From an uncultured Planctomycetia bacterium (GTDB lineage Bacteria > Planctomycetota > UBA1135 > GCA-002686595), in NCBI GenBank assembly GCA_938003765.1, contig CALKYE010000062.1, positions 1-21,397 on the forward strand: a DNA stretch of 21,397 bases, given 5' to 3'. Of this stretch, positions 5,927 to 13,345 are shown piece after piece. The notes beneath the pieces are model-generated. The model worked only from the letters and a program-made list of their open reading frames with translations, was not told the DNA's origin and searched no databases. Each line of letters opens with the position of its first letter. Within the stretch, counting starts at the first letter, position 1. The translations under genes and the position numbers were made by a program.

Positions 5927-8008
5927 TCATTCGACGCGCGCCAGCGCGTAGTCGCCGCCCTCGCCGCGCACGAAGACGAGCTGCAGCGTTCGCGCGAGGC
6001 TGCGCGCGACCAGCCGGATCTCGTCAGGCTTCTTCAGCGCGAGCTGCACTCCCGCGTTGGCGAAGGTCAGCGCGATGGAGTCCTCTTCGATCACGTGGCG
6101 CACCGCGCCGCGGTCCTCGACCTCGTCGAAGCGCTGGTTCGAGAACTCGAGGCGGAACAGCGGCCCGAGCGCGAGGAACTCGCGCGGAAGCTCCACGCGC
6201 ACGTCCTGCGACAGCAGTCCAGCCGTGCGCAGGTTCACGAGCTGCGGCTGCGTTCGCACGCGTTCCAGGGCCTGCTCGAGCCGCGCGGGGAGCGACACGC
6301 GCGGCAAGCTCGGGTCGCTCGTGTAGCGCTGGATGCGTTCGTTCTTGTAGCGGATCGTGTCGACCCGGAAGACGGCCTCGTCGGTGAGCAGGATGGCGCG
6401 CACCGGCTCGATCAACTGATCGATGGTCTTGGTCTTCCCACCCCACGGCACGTTCACGTCGAACGAGTCGTAGGCCGTGGTCGTCCGCGCGGGCAACACC
6501 GGCTGGGTCGGCGGAACGGCGAACGCGACGTAGTCCTCGGGGTGCATGTCGACGAAGCGCAGGCACAACACGAGCGCCGCGTTGCGCAGCGTGACGTCGC
6601 TGCGGTTGGCGATCGAGACGGCCACGTCGTCGCCGAACATCGGTCGCTCGATCACCAGGTCGAGGTACGAGACCTCGGGGAACTGAGCGGCGAACTCCTC
6701 GCGCAACAGTCCCTCGCAGAATTCGAGGTCGTAGAGCACCAGACTCCACTGACCGTCCGCGCGCCGGCGGTGGAAGTGCTCGCGGATCTGGCGCTTGCCG
6801 CCCTCGCGGTCGCCCGCGTCGAACAGCGTTCGCGCGAGCTGCAGCTCGGGACTGAACCACCCCGCGCCGAGCATGCTGGCCTCGAACATGCCGGTGATCG
6901 AGCGCCCCGCCGAGGTCTGGCGCAGGTAGGAGCGCGCGCTGTACGGGTCGAAGCGCTCGCGCAGACGCGACGCCTGCTGCGGATAGCGCGTCGAAGCGAG
7001 CTCGAGATCCTCGCGCGCGCCGCTCGGGTCCCCGCTGCGCGCGCGCCAGACTCCGCGCAGGAGCAACGCGGGCGCGGCCTGGTCCGGATGCGCCGAGATG
7101 AAGCGATCGAGGTACTGGCGCAGGTCGGAGACCTCCGGCGGCAGCGCGACGCCGCCCTCGACGTGCGCGAGCGCGACGAGCAGGTGCGCCTCGGACTCGC
7201 TCGGCGCCTCGGCGATCGCCGCCCGCGCGTGGCGCGCGCACGCCTCCCAATCCAGCCGCGCAGCGGCCAGGTATGCGGCGTCGCGCGTCAGGCACAGTTG
7301 CTCCCACTCGACCAGCAGTTCGCGGAACAGCGGCGCTGAGTCGTTGGAGAGCTGGATCAGCTCCGCCTCGATCGGTCGGACGCGCGCGAGCAGTTGCTCG
7401 CGCTCGGCGAGGCTCCGTTGCAGCTCGCGCGCGGCCGCCTCGCGCAGGTCCGCGCGCGGCGTGTTGCCCAGCCCGCCGGGCATGCCGACGATCACCGAGT
7501 TGGCGGCCTTGAGCGCGTGCAGCACCGCTCGATACGTCGACCACGTCTCGTCGTGGTCGTCGAGCGCGTCGAGCTGCCCCGCCAGGCGCGAGAGCAGCTC
7601 CAGCGTGCGTTGGCGCACTTCGAGCGCCTTCGGCGCGACGTTCGAGTAGTCCTGGCGCACGAGCCGGTCGACCCACTCGCGCACCGAGCGCGCCTCGAGC
7701 GTGGCCGTGTCGAGTTCGCTCAACACCGCGATCGTCCGATCGATGTCGTAGCGCGCGGCCGGCGCCTCACCGGCCGCAGGCGCGGCCTGGGGCTGCGCGC
7801 TCTCGACAGCTCGCGCCAGCGCCTCCGACGCGGGGGCGAGCTCCGCGCGTGCGGCCGCCGCGCGCTCGTCCTGACCGCTCTCGCGCGCGGCGCGCCAGGC
7901 GGTGAACAGCGCGACGGCTGCGAACATCACCACCAGGCCCAGCCCGAAGGCCCACGCTACGACGCGCGAAGACTTGGAGGCGACAGGATTGGGCGCAGCT
8001 TGGCTCAT
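5927..8008 (-). CDS. Membrane-anchored TPR-like protein of unknown function, 693 residues
   Basis: I do not recognise this protein. It has a short N-terminal segment, one clear membrane helix at residues 17-38, then an Ala/Glu-rich probable coiled region (40-75) and a long helical part. Two helix pairs at about 243-283 and 311-342 (for example ARLDWEACARHARAAIAEAP, and LRGVWRARSGDPSGAREDLE) look like tetratricopeptide repeats. From about 445 the protein turns beta-rich, with no motif I can name. Most of it would lie on the outer side of the inner membrane. It follows the ECF sigma factor gene after 80 bases on the same strand and is likely co-transcribed, so a role in the same signalling or envelope process is possible. 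The start ATG at 8008 leaves the helix in the expected place. Confidence 0.8.
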   Translation of the reverse strand: MSQAAPNPVASKSSRVVAWAFGLGLVVMFAAVALFTAWRAARESGQDERAAAARAELAPASEALARAVESAQPQAAPAAGEAPAARYDIDRTIAVLSELDTATLEARSVREWVDRLVRQDYSNVAPKALEVRQRTLELLSRLAGQLDALDDHDETWSTYRAVLHALKAANSVIVGMPGGLGNTPRADLREAAARELQRSLAEREQLLARVRPIEAELIQLSNDSAPLFRELLVEWEQLCLTRDAAYLAAARLDWEACARHARAAIAEAPSESEAHLLVALAHVEGGVALPPEVSDLRQYLDRFISAHPDQAAPALLLRGVWRARSGDPSGAREDLELASTRYPQQASRLRERFDPYSARSYLRQTSAGRSITGMFEASMLGAGWFSPELQLARTLFDAGDREGGKRQIREHFHRRRADGQWSLVLYDLEFCEGLLREEFAAQFPEVSYLDLVIERPMFGDDVAVSIANRSDVTLRNAALVLCLRFVDMHPEDYVAFAVPPTQPVLPARTTTAYDSFDVNVPWGGKTKTIDQLIEPVRAILLTDEAVFRVDTIRYKNERIQRYTSDPSLPRVSLPARLEQALERVRTQPQLVNLRTAGLLSQDVRVELPREFLALGPLFRLEFSNQRFDEVEDRGAVRHVIEEDSIALTFANAGVQLALKKPDEIRLVARSLARTLQLVFVRGEGGDYALARVE

Positions 8009-8088
8009 CGCGCTGGAACGTTACCCCTCGCGCGCGCCGGATGCAGCGCCGAGCTGGCGCTGTCCATGCGGAGTTCCACGCTCGAAGG

Positions 8089-8661
8089 TTACCTGCGCCA
8101 GTCGCGAAGCCCCGCGCGCAGCTCTCGTTCCGCGCGCAGCAGCGCGAGTCGAGCCCACTTGCGCGAGCGACCGAGGCGCCGAGCCGCGCCCTGCAGCGAC
8201 TCGTCGCCCAGCGCGTGGCGCGCGAACAGGTCGCGCTCGGGCCGCTGCAGCGCCGCGAGCGTCGAGCGCGCGCGATCGAGCAGCTCGCGGCGCTCGCAGC
8301 AGAGCTCGGGTTCGAGCGTGACCGGCGCGCACATCTCGCTCAGCTCGCTCTCGTCGAGCGCAGCGCGCAGCGCACTGCTGCGAGTCGCAACGCGTCGCTG
8401 TCGACGCACCGCGGTGACGTAGAACCAAGCGCGCGGCGGGAGCGCCGTGCATGTCCTGATCGCGGCCAGCCAGGTCTCCTGCACGAGGTCGTCGAGCTCC
8501 TGCGCTGCGAGGCGAAAGCGACTCCGCAGCACGCACCGGAGCCAATCGTCGAGTTCGTCGATGGCGTCCGGACTCCAGCCCGCGGAACACACCGGACAAC
8601 CCTCGGCGCTTCGCACTGCGGCCGCTGCGACGACGGCCGTCATGGAACGTGACTCGCTCAT
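8089..8661 (-). CDS. ECF-type RNA polymerase sigma factor
   Basis: The 190-residue protein has the two domains of extracytoplasmic-function sigma factors, which direct RNA polymerase to stress or envelope promoters. Region 2 spans about residues 36-93, with ELDDLVQETWLAA (55-67) as the core-binding segment and PPRAWFYVTAVRRQRR (75-90) as region 2.4. Region 4 spans about 124-182, with LQRPERDLFARHALGDESL and the helix-turn-helix AARRLGRSRKWARLALLRAERELR shortened here to positions 159-182. The start at 8661 is chosen because GAGGAG lies eight bases upstream; a longer frame to 8739 has no such site. A 35-residue N-terminal extension contains GCPVC (21-25), a possible redox or metal pair. No anti-sigma factor gene is recognisable next to it. 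Confidence 0.85.
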   Translation of the reverse strand: MSESRSMTAVVAAAAVRSAEGCPVCSAGWSPDAIDELDDWLRCVLRSRFRLAAQELDDLVQETWLAAIRTCTALPPRAWFYVTAVRRQRRVATRSSALRAALDESELSEMCAPVTLEPELCCERRELLDRARSTLAALQRPERDLFARHALGDESLQGAARRLGRSRKWARLALLRAERELRAGLRDWRR

Positions 8662-8884
8662 GCTCACGACTCCTCGGACTGCGCCTTGGCGAGAGCGCGG
8701 TCCTCCTCCCTCGGGGTCAAGAGTACCTGGGGCCGCCACAGCGGCAACCCCGCAAAGCGGCGCGCCGATGGGCGCATTTGAATTTCGCCGTCTGCGCGGG
8801 GCCAGCGCTGCTTGGAGCGGGCTCTATCTCGTCAAGTCGGGCCGACACGTCGTCGAATCCCGTATCCCGCATTCGAGACAACTC
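8662..8884. promoter_or_regulatory. Divergent intergenic region between sigma factor gene and exported-protein genes
   Basis: These 223 bases must hold promoters for both directions. An A/T-rich patch at about 8776-8787 (TTTGAATTTCG) stands out in the G/C-rich surroundings. I cannot assign -35/-10 boxes with confidence, and I see no clear operator repeat. An autoregulated promoter of the sigma factor is plausible but unproven. Confidence 0.35.
8670..8675 (-). promoter_or_regulatory. Ribosome binding site deciding the sigma factor start
   Basis: Read on the minus strand this is GAGGAG, eight bases before the ATG at 8661. It argues for the 190-residue form over the 216-residue reading of the same frame. 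Confidence 0.7.
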
Positions 8885-9424
8885 ATGAATCGATCGAAGT
8901 CTCGCCAGATCGTGTTCCTCAGTGTGACTGCGCTCGGATTGACCGCGACCGCCGCCGCCGTCGGCCGACGAGCGGGCTGGTTCCAGCAAGTGGAGTCGCG
9001 GCAGGTCTACGAGAGCCACGCCTACGAAGTGCGCTCCGATCTGGACGCGAGCCAGATTCCCTTCGACACGATCGTCGAACTCGATGACCGACTGACGGCG
9101 GGCTTGCCCCCGCCGCCGGGATTCACGGTCATGCAGAGCCTCGGAAGAGTCAAAGGCACGTTGACGGGGCTGATGCTCGCGAGCGGCGAACAACAACTCG
9201 TCGTCACCATCGTCGACGAGGCCGAGGACCTTCAGTCAGCGGAACTCTATGTCGACGGCGCGCTCGAGTTCAGCGCCAGCCTCGCCAACGGCTCGATCAT
9301 CGAACGCAACGGGCTGCGAGTCGCGACGATGTCGACGTTCGTCGCGGACTCCAACACGAAAGTGAAGGCGGCCTGGACCGACAGCAGTGGTTTCACCTTC
9401 TCCGACGAAGTTCGACGTCCCTGA
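8885..9424 (+). CDS. Exported or membrane-anchored protein of unknown function, 179 residues
   Basis: I do not recognise the family. The N-terminus MNRSKSRQ is basic and is followed by a hydrophobic stretch (residues 9-27, ending TATAAAVG), which is a signal peptide or anchor; A-x-A sites are present. The remainder is mainly short beta-prone segments with a proline run (AGLPPPPGF), suggesting a small extracytoplasmic beta-sandwich. The start at 8885 is chosen because the signal sequence begins there; the open frame continues upstream only as a chance extension through the divergent promoter region. Shine-Dalgarno match is poor (GAGAC). It is followed after 20 bases by another small exported protein gene. 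Confidence 0.7.
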   Translation: MNRSKSRQIVFLSVTALGLTATAAAVGRRAGWFQQVESRQVYESHAYEVRSDLDASQIPFDTIVELDDRLTAGLPPPPGFTVMQSLGRVKGTLTGLMLASGEQQLVVTIVDEAEDLQSAELYVDGALEFSASLANGSIIERNGLRVATMSTFVADSNTKVKAAWTDSSGFTFSDEVRRP

Positions 9425-9444
9425 TCGGACTGTGGAGTTCTCTC

Positions 9445-9870
9445 ATGTCGCTCGCAAGCATCCGTACGACACCGAGTGTCGTGTGTTCGACGCTCGCGCT
9501 TCTCGTGGCGCCGTTGACCTGTGGCTCTGGAGCAGGTCCGGACTGCAAGACCAAGGAAGTCAAGACGCGGCTGTTCAACGATCAACAGACGATGGTGAAT
9601 TGGACCATCGAAGTGTGCGTGACGCCGGGCGAGCCGCCGATGGTGACCGTCAACGTCAGCGGGAAGACCGTGCCCGGCGGCGATCCCGTCACGCCTTCGA
9701 GCGTTGTGGTCGTCGAGCGCAACAGCGCTGACCAGCGCGTCGAGTCTCACGGAGGCCACAACAACTCGACGGTGACCTTCGACGCCGACCCGCAGACCGA
9801 GAAGCTCTCGGTCACCGTCGGCCGGCACAACGGCCATACCGCGACCACGACGTTCAGCCTCAGCGAATAG
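9445..9870 (+). CDS. Small exported protein of unknown function, 141 residues
   Basis: The product has a signal-like N-terminus (MSLASIRTTPSVV, then STLALLVAPLTCG to residue 27) and a short mature part of alternating Thr/Val-rich strands with no motif I can name. Cys34 and Cys58 could form a disulphide outside the cytoplasm. Cys26 follows a hydrophobic run but the preceding residues (PLT) do not make a proper lipobox. GGAG lies about nine bases before the ATG. It is 20 bases after the 179-residue exported protein gene, and both probably share a transcript that diverges from the ECF sigma factor gene; they are candidates for targets of that sigma factor. Confidence 0.7.
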   Translation: MSLASIRTTPSVVCSTLALLVAPLTCGSGAGPDCKTKEVKTRLFNDQQTMVNWTIEVCVTPGEPPMVTVNVSGKTVPGGDPVTPSSVVVVERNSADQRVESHGGHNNSTVTFDADPQTEKLSVTVGRHNGHTATTTFSLSE

Positions 9871-9968
9871 AGCTTCGCGCTGGAACTGAAGGCGCGCCGG
9901 ATGGAACGTCGCTCCGCGCCGCACGCAGACTCCGTGCTGCGCGAGCGCTTGGTACGCTGCGCGCCTTC

Positions 9969-10925
9969 ATGAGCACTCCGGCGACGCCTCGCGGCGAGTC
10001 CTCCGCGCCCAGCGCACACGGCGCGGTTCAAGTCGGCATCGACCTGGGCGGGACGTCCGTCAAGGCCGGTGTCGTGACGGCGGACGGCCGCATCCTCGAA
10101 GAGCGCACGTACGACCCGGGCTTCTCGCGTGGGCCGGCGGCGGTGCTCGACACGCTGGCCAACATCCACCGAGAACTCGGCGGTGGCGCGCGGTTGGGCA
10201 TCGGCGTTCCCGGACTTCTCGATCGCGCGCGGGGCCACCTGATCGCGAGTCCGAACCTGCCGGGTTTCGTCGACCTCGACATGCGCGGAGAACTCGCGCG
10301 CCGCGTCGGGCTCGCGCCGGAGAACGTCCACGTCGAGAACGACGCCAACGCCGCCGCGGTCGGTGAGCTGTGGCTCGGCGCGGGCCGCGGCGAGCGCGAC
10401 GCGCTGATGGTGACGCTCGGCACCGGGATCGGCGGCGGGTTGATCCTCAATGGCGAGCTCTACGCCGGCGCCGGCATGGCGGGCGAGGTCGGCCACATCG
10501 TCGTCGACCCCGACGGACCGCCGTGCGGCTGCGGAAAGCGCGGCTGCGTCGAAACGCTCGCTTCCGCCACCGCTGCGAAGCGTCGCGCGCTCGCCGCTCA
10601 ACTTCCGCCGGACGCTCCCGGCGACCTCGTGATGCTCACCGCGCGGGCGCGCGCCGGTTCGCTGGCCGAATCAGCGCTGCTGCGCGAGATCGGACGCGAC
10701 CTGGGACGCGGCCTGGGCCCGGTGCTGTGCCTGCTCGACCTGCGCGTGTACGTGTTCGGCGGCGGGTTCTCGGCGGCGCTCGATCTGCTCGAGGGCGGCG
10801 TCCGCGAAGGACTCGAAGAGCGCAGCTACGGCGGGCGCGCGCCGGAGGTGAAGCTCCTGGGCGCGACGCTGGGCCCGGCTGCCGGCTGGATTGGCGCGGC
10901 GCGCGTCGCCATGCTCGCTCGCTGA
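9969..10925 (+). CDS. ROK-family sugar kinase, probable glucokinase
   Basis: This cytoplasmic kinase would phosphorylate glucose (or a related hexose or amino sugar) with ATP. The 318-residue protein carries the phosphate-binding motif GIDLGGTSVKAG (23-34), a VENDANAAAVGE motif (122-133) with catalytic Asp125, GTGIGGGLI (151-159), GEVGHIVV (172-179) and the ROK zinc motif CGCGKRGC (186-193) with Glu195. His176 and Cys186/188/193 make the usual zinc site. There is no N-terminal helix-turn-helix, so it is a kinase rather than a ROK repressor. Residues 1-18 are a poorly conserved lead and the true start could be slightly downstream; no Shine-Dalgarno is seen. It is the first gene of a run continuing into an ABC transporter and glcDEF, 34 bases apart from the next gene. 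Confidence 0.9.
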   Translation: MSTPATPRGESSAPSAHGAVQVGIDLGGTSVKAGVVTADGRILEERTYDPGFSRGPAAVLDTLANIHRELGGGARLGIGVPGLLDRARGHLIASPNLPGFVDLDMRGELARRVGLAPENVHVENDANAAAVGELWLGAGRGERDALMVTLGTGIGGGLILNGELYAGAGMAGEVGHIVVDPDGPPCGCGKRGCVETLASATAAKRRALAAQLPPDAPGDLVMLTARARAGSLAESALLREIGRDLGRGLGPVLCLLDLRVYVFGGGFSAALDLLEGGVREGLEERSYGGRAPEVKLLGATLGPAAGWIGAARVAMLAR

Positions 10926-10959
10926 GCGCGCGCGCGAGCACGCTACGCTCCGTCCGTCG

Positions 10960-11907
10960 ATGAATTCCTCCCCCGCCATCTCGGTCCGCGACGTCAGCAA
11001 GGTCTACGGTCGCGGATTGTTCGGAGCCCAGGGCGTCACCGCCGTGGACAGGGTCACGCTCGATGTCGCGCGGGGCCAGGTCTTCGGCCTGCTCGGACCG
11101 AACGGCGCTGGCAAGACGACGCTCGTCAAGATGCTGCTGGGCCTGGCGAGCAAGAGCTCCGGCGAGGCGCAGTTGCTCGGCCAACCGGTCGGCGATCCGG
11201 CGGTGCGACGCAAGGTCGGCTACCTGCCCGAAGGCCATCGCCTGCCGCCGTACCTCACGGGCGTGCAGATGCTCGAGCTGTTCGGCCAGATGTGCGGCTG
11301 CGAGCGCGAGTGGCTGAAGCGCCGCGTGCCCGAAGTGCTCGAACAAGTCGGCATGCGCGACGCGGCCAAGCGCAAGATCCGCGAGTACTCCAAGGGCATG
11401 ACGCAGCGCGTCGGACTCGCGCAGGCCATGATCCACGAGCCCGACGTGATCATCCTCGACGAGCCCACGGACGGCGTCGACCCGGTCGGGCGCGCCGCGG
11501 TGCGGCAGATCGTGCAGAGCCTCAAGGAGCGCGGCGCGACGGTGTTCATCAACTCGCACCTCCTGCAGGAGGTCGAGCTGGTCTGCGACCGCGTCGTGAT
11601 CATGGTCCGGGGCCGGGTCGTTCGCGAAGGCGCGATCGACGAGCTCACGCCGCGCACCGGCCGCTACCGCTTCGACCTCCACCCCGTGCCGCCCAACTTG
11701 CGCGTGATCCTCGGAGACCTCGGCGCGGGCTTCGAAGCGCACGCCGGCGGCTTCGAGCTGCAGCTCGGCGATGCCGAGCTCGATCAATGCGTCGACCGGC
11801 TGCGCGCCGCGGGGGTGTCGATCCGAGGCGTGCTCGCGCGCCGGCTCAACCTCGAGCAAGCCTTCATCCAGCTCGTGAAGTCGGGCCAGACGGGGACGAA
11901 CTCGTGA
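10960..11907 (+). CDS. ABC-2 type transporter ATP-binding protein
   Basis: The 315-residue protein energises an ABC exporter on the cytoplasmic side of the inner membrane. Walker A is GPNGAGKTT (46-54), the signature is YSKGMTQR (143-150) instead of LSGGQ, which is usual for the DrrA/NatA class, Walker B is VIILDEP (163-169) with catalytic Glu168, followed by the D-loop GVDP and switch His200. A C-terminal domain of about 85 residues after 230 is typical of this class. The ATG at 10960 starts the conserved strand AISVRDVSKVYG; the frame extends upstream only into the kinase gene. Its stop overlaps the permease start (GTGA), indicating a coupled pair. Confidence 0.93.
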   Translation: MNSSPAISVRDVSKVYGRGLFGAQGVTAVDRVTLDVARGQVFGLLGPNGAGKTTLVKMLLGLASKSSGEAQLLGQPVGDPAVRRKVGYLPEGHRLPPYLTGVQMLELFGQMCGCEREWLKRRVPEVLEQVGMRDAAKRKIREYSKGMTQRVGLAQAMIHEPDVIILDEPTDGVDPVGRAAVRQIVQSLKERGATVFINSHLLQEVELVCDRVVIMVRGRVVREGAIDELTPRTGRYRFDLHPVPPNLRVILGDLGAGFEAHAGGFELQLGDAELDQCVDRLRAAGVSIRGVLARRLNLEQAFIQLVKSGQTGTNS

Positions 11908-13340
11908 AGGGCACGATCGCTCGCTCGCTCTTGCGCGACGCCTACTACCAGGTCGTCGACAACCTCGGCTTCCGCATCCTCGCGGTGCTGTTCCTGCTGC
12001 CGGCGCTGTTCCTGTTGCTGGTCGGCTTCCGCGACGACGGCATCTGGATCGCGCGCTTCTGGCGCTGGGACTACGCCGACTGGCTGCCCGACGTCGCTGG
12101 CGCCGCGCGCGCCATGACGCCCTCCGACATGTCGCAGCAGCGCCTGAAGCTGCTCGAGAACCTGGTCGACGTCGTGCTGTTCGCCGCCGATCAGTACGGA
12201 ACGCTGTTCGGCATCGCCGCCATCGCGTTCTTCGTGCCGCAGATGCTCGAGCGCGGCGCCGCGGACGTGGTCTTCAGCAAGCCCGTTTCGCGCCTGGCTC
12301 TGCTGCTCTCGCGCTACGTCGCGGGGCTGGTGTTCGTCGGACTGCTCACGCTCGTCCTGGTCGGCGGGATGTTCCTCGGACTGTGGGTCAGCTCGGGCTA
12401 CGTCGAGTTCGGCCTTTTGTGGAGCATCCCTGCGCTGCTCTACAGCTTCGCCGTGTTCCACGCCATTTCGTGCGCGATCGGCGTGTTCACGCGCAGCTCG
12501 ATCGCCGCGATCCTGCTCACGATCGTGTTCATGCCCGTGAACTGCGTGATGAACCTGTGGTACGAGAACAACGCCTTCGACCAGCACCGCGCTGCGCTCC
12601 GCGTGGAGAAGGGCGACTCGCCGCGCGAGCGCGACTGGACCGGAGTCGCGCTCGACAGGTTCGTCGACGCCTACCACCTGGTGATGCCCAAGACGCTGGA
12701 CGGCGGCCGGATCGCCAAGAAGCTGCGCAAGCGCGTCGAGCGCAAAGAGGCGGAGTTCGTCGACGAGGAGCTGGGCGTGCAGGTCTCGCAGGCCCCGGCC
12801 GGGTTCACGCGCGACGTGCGCAGCTCGTTCCATCGCGACGGCGTGGTCTGGATCGCGCCGCACCCCTCGGGCGGCGGCGAAGCTTCGTGGCGCTTCAGGC
12901 GCGACAGCGTCGAGCGCGTCGGCAAACGCACCGAGCTGGTCAAGCAACTGCGCAAGGAGCTGGGCGTCGACGCCAAGCTCGTGACGCTCTCAGCGGTGAG
13001 CGCCAATCGCTTCGAGTGGCGCGAGAAGCGCGGCGAAGAGGAGCGCCTGCGCCGCAGGTGGATCGCGCAGCTCGACGACACGATCCTGTTCATCGACTAC
13101 GACGCCGAAGCCAAGTGGGCCGAGGATGCGGCGAACGAGCACACCGCCCGGGTGTTCGCCGCGGGCTGGAGCATCCAGGCGCCGTTCGATCGACGCCAGG
13201 AAGCCGAGAGCTACGAAGGTCTGTTCGCCTGGGACGCGCCGTGGCGCTTCAACGCCGCGCTGTCCGTCGGCACGACGCTGCTGTTCGTCGTCGGCGTGCT
13301 CGCGCTGGGCTGGTTCCGGCTCTCGCGCATCGACTTCTGA
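11904..13340 (+). CDS. ABC-2 type permease with a large insert between the last two membrane helices
   Basis: The 478-residue product is the membrane partner of the upstream ATPase; its GTG start overlaps that gene's stop by four bases. I place membrane helices at about residues 22-42, 96-113, 134-160, 170-194, 198-217 and 450-470. The cytoplasmic coupling-type sequence ERGAADVVFSKPVSR (116-130) before helix 3 is typical of ABC-2 permeases. Between helices 5 and 6 lies a charged segment of about 230 residues (218-449), predicted outside if the N-terminus is inside, with no motif I know. Substrate cannot be read from the sequence. The gene for GlcD starts five bases after the stop. Confidence 0.85.
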   Translation: MKGTIARSLLRDAYYQVVDNLGFRILAVLFLLPALFLLLVGFRDDGIWIARFWRWDYADWLPDVAGAARAMTPSDMSQQRLKLLENLVDVVLFAADQYGTLFGIAAIAFFVPQMLERGAADVVFSKPVSRLALLLSRYVAGLVFVGLLTLVLVGGMFLGLWVSSGYVEFGLLWSIPALLYSFAVFHAISCAIGVFTRSSIAAILLTIVFMPVNCVMNLWYENNAFDQHRAALRVEKGDSPRERDWTGVALDRFVDAYHLVMPKTLDGGRIAKKLRKRVERKEAEFVDEELGVQVSQAPAGFTRDVRSSFHRDGVVWIAPHPSGGGEASWRFRRDSVERVGKRTELVKQLRKELGVDAKLVTLSAVSANRFEWREKRGEEERLRRRWIAQLDDTILFIDYDAEAKWAEDAANEHTARVFAAGWSIQAPFDRRQEAESYEGLFAWDAPWRFNAALSVGTTLLFVVGVLALGWFRLSRIDF

Positions 13341-13345
13341 TTTCC

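Noticed and set aside
11784..12947. 387-codon open frame on the minus strand
   Set aside because: Antisense to the ABC ATPase and permease genes; composition rich in Asp, Glu, Arg and His without motifs.
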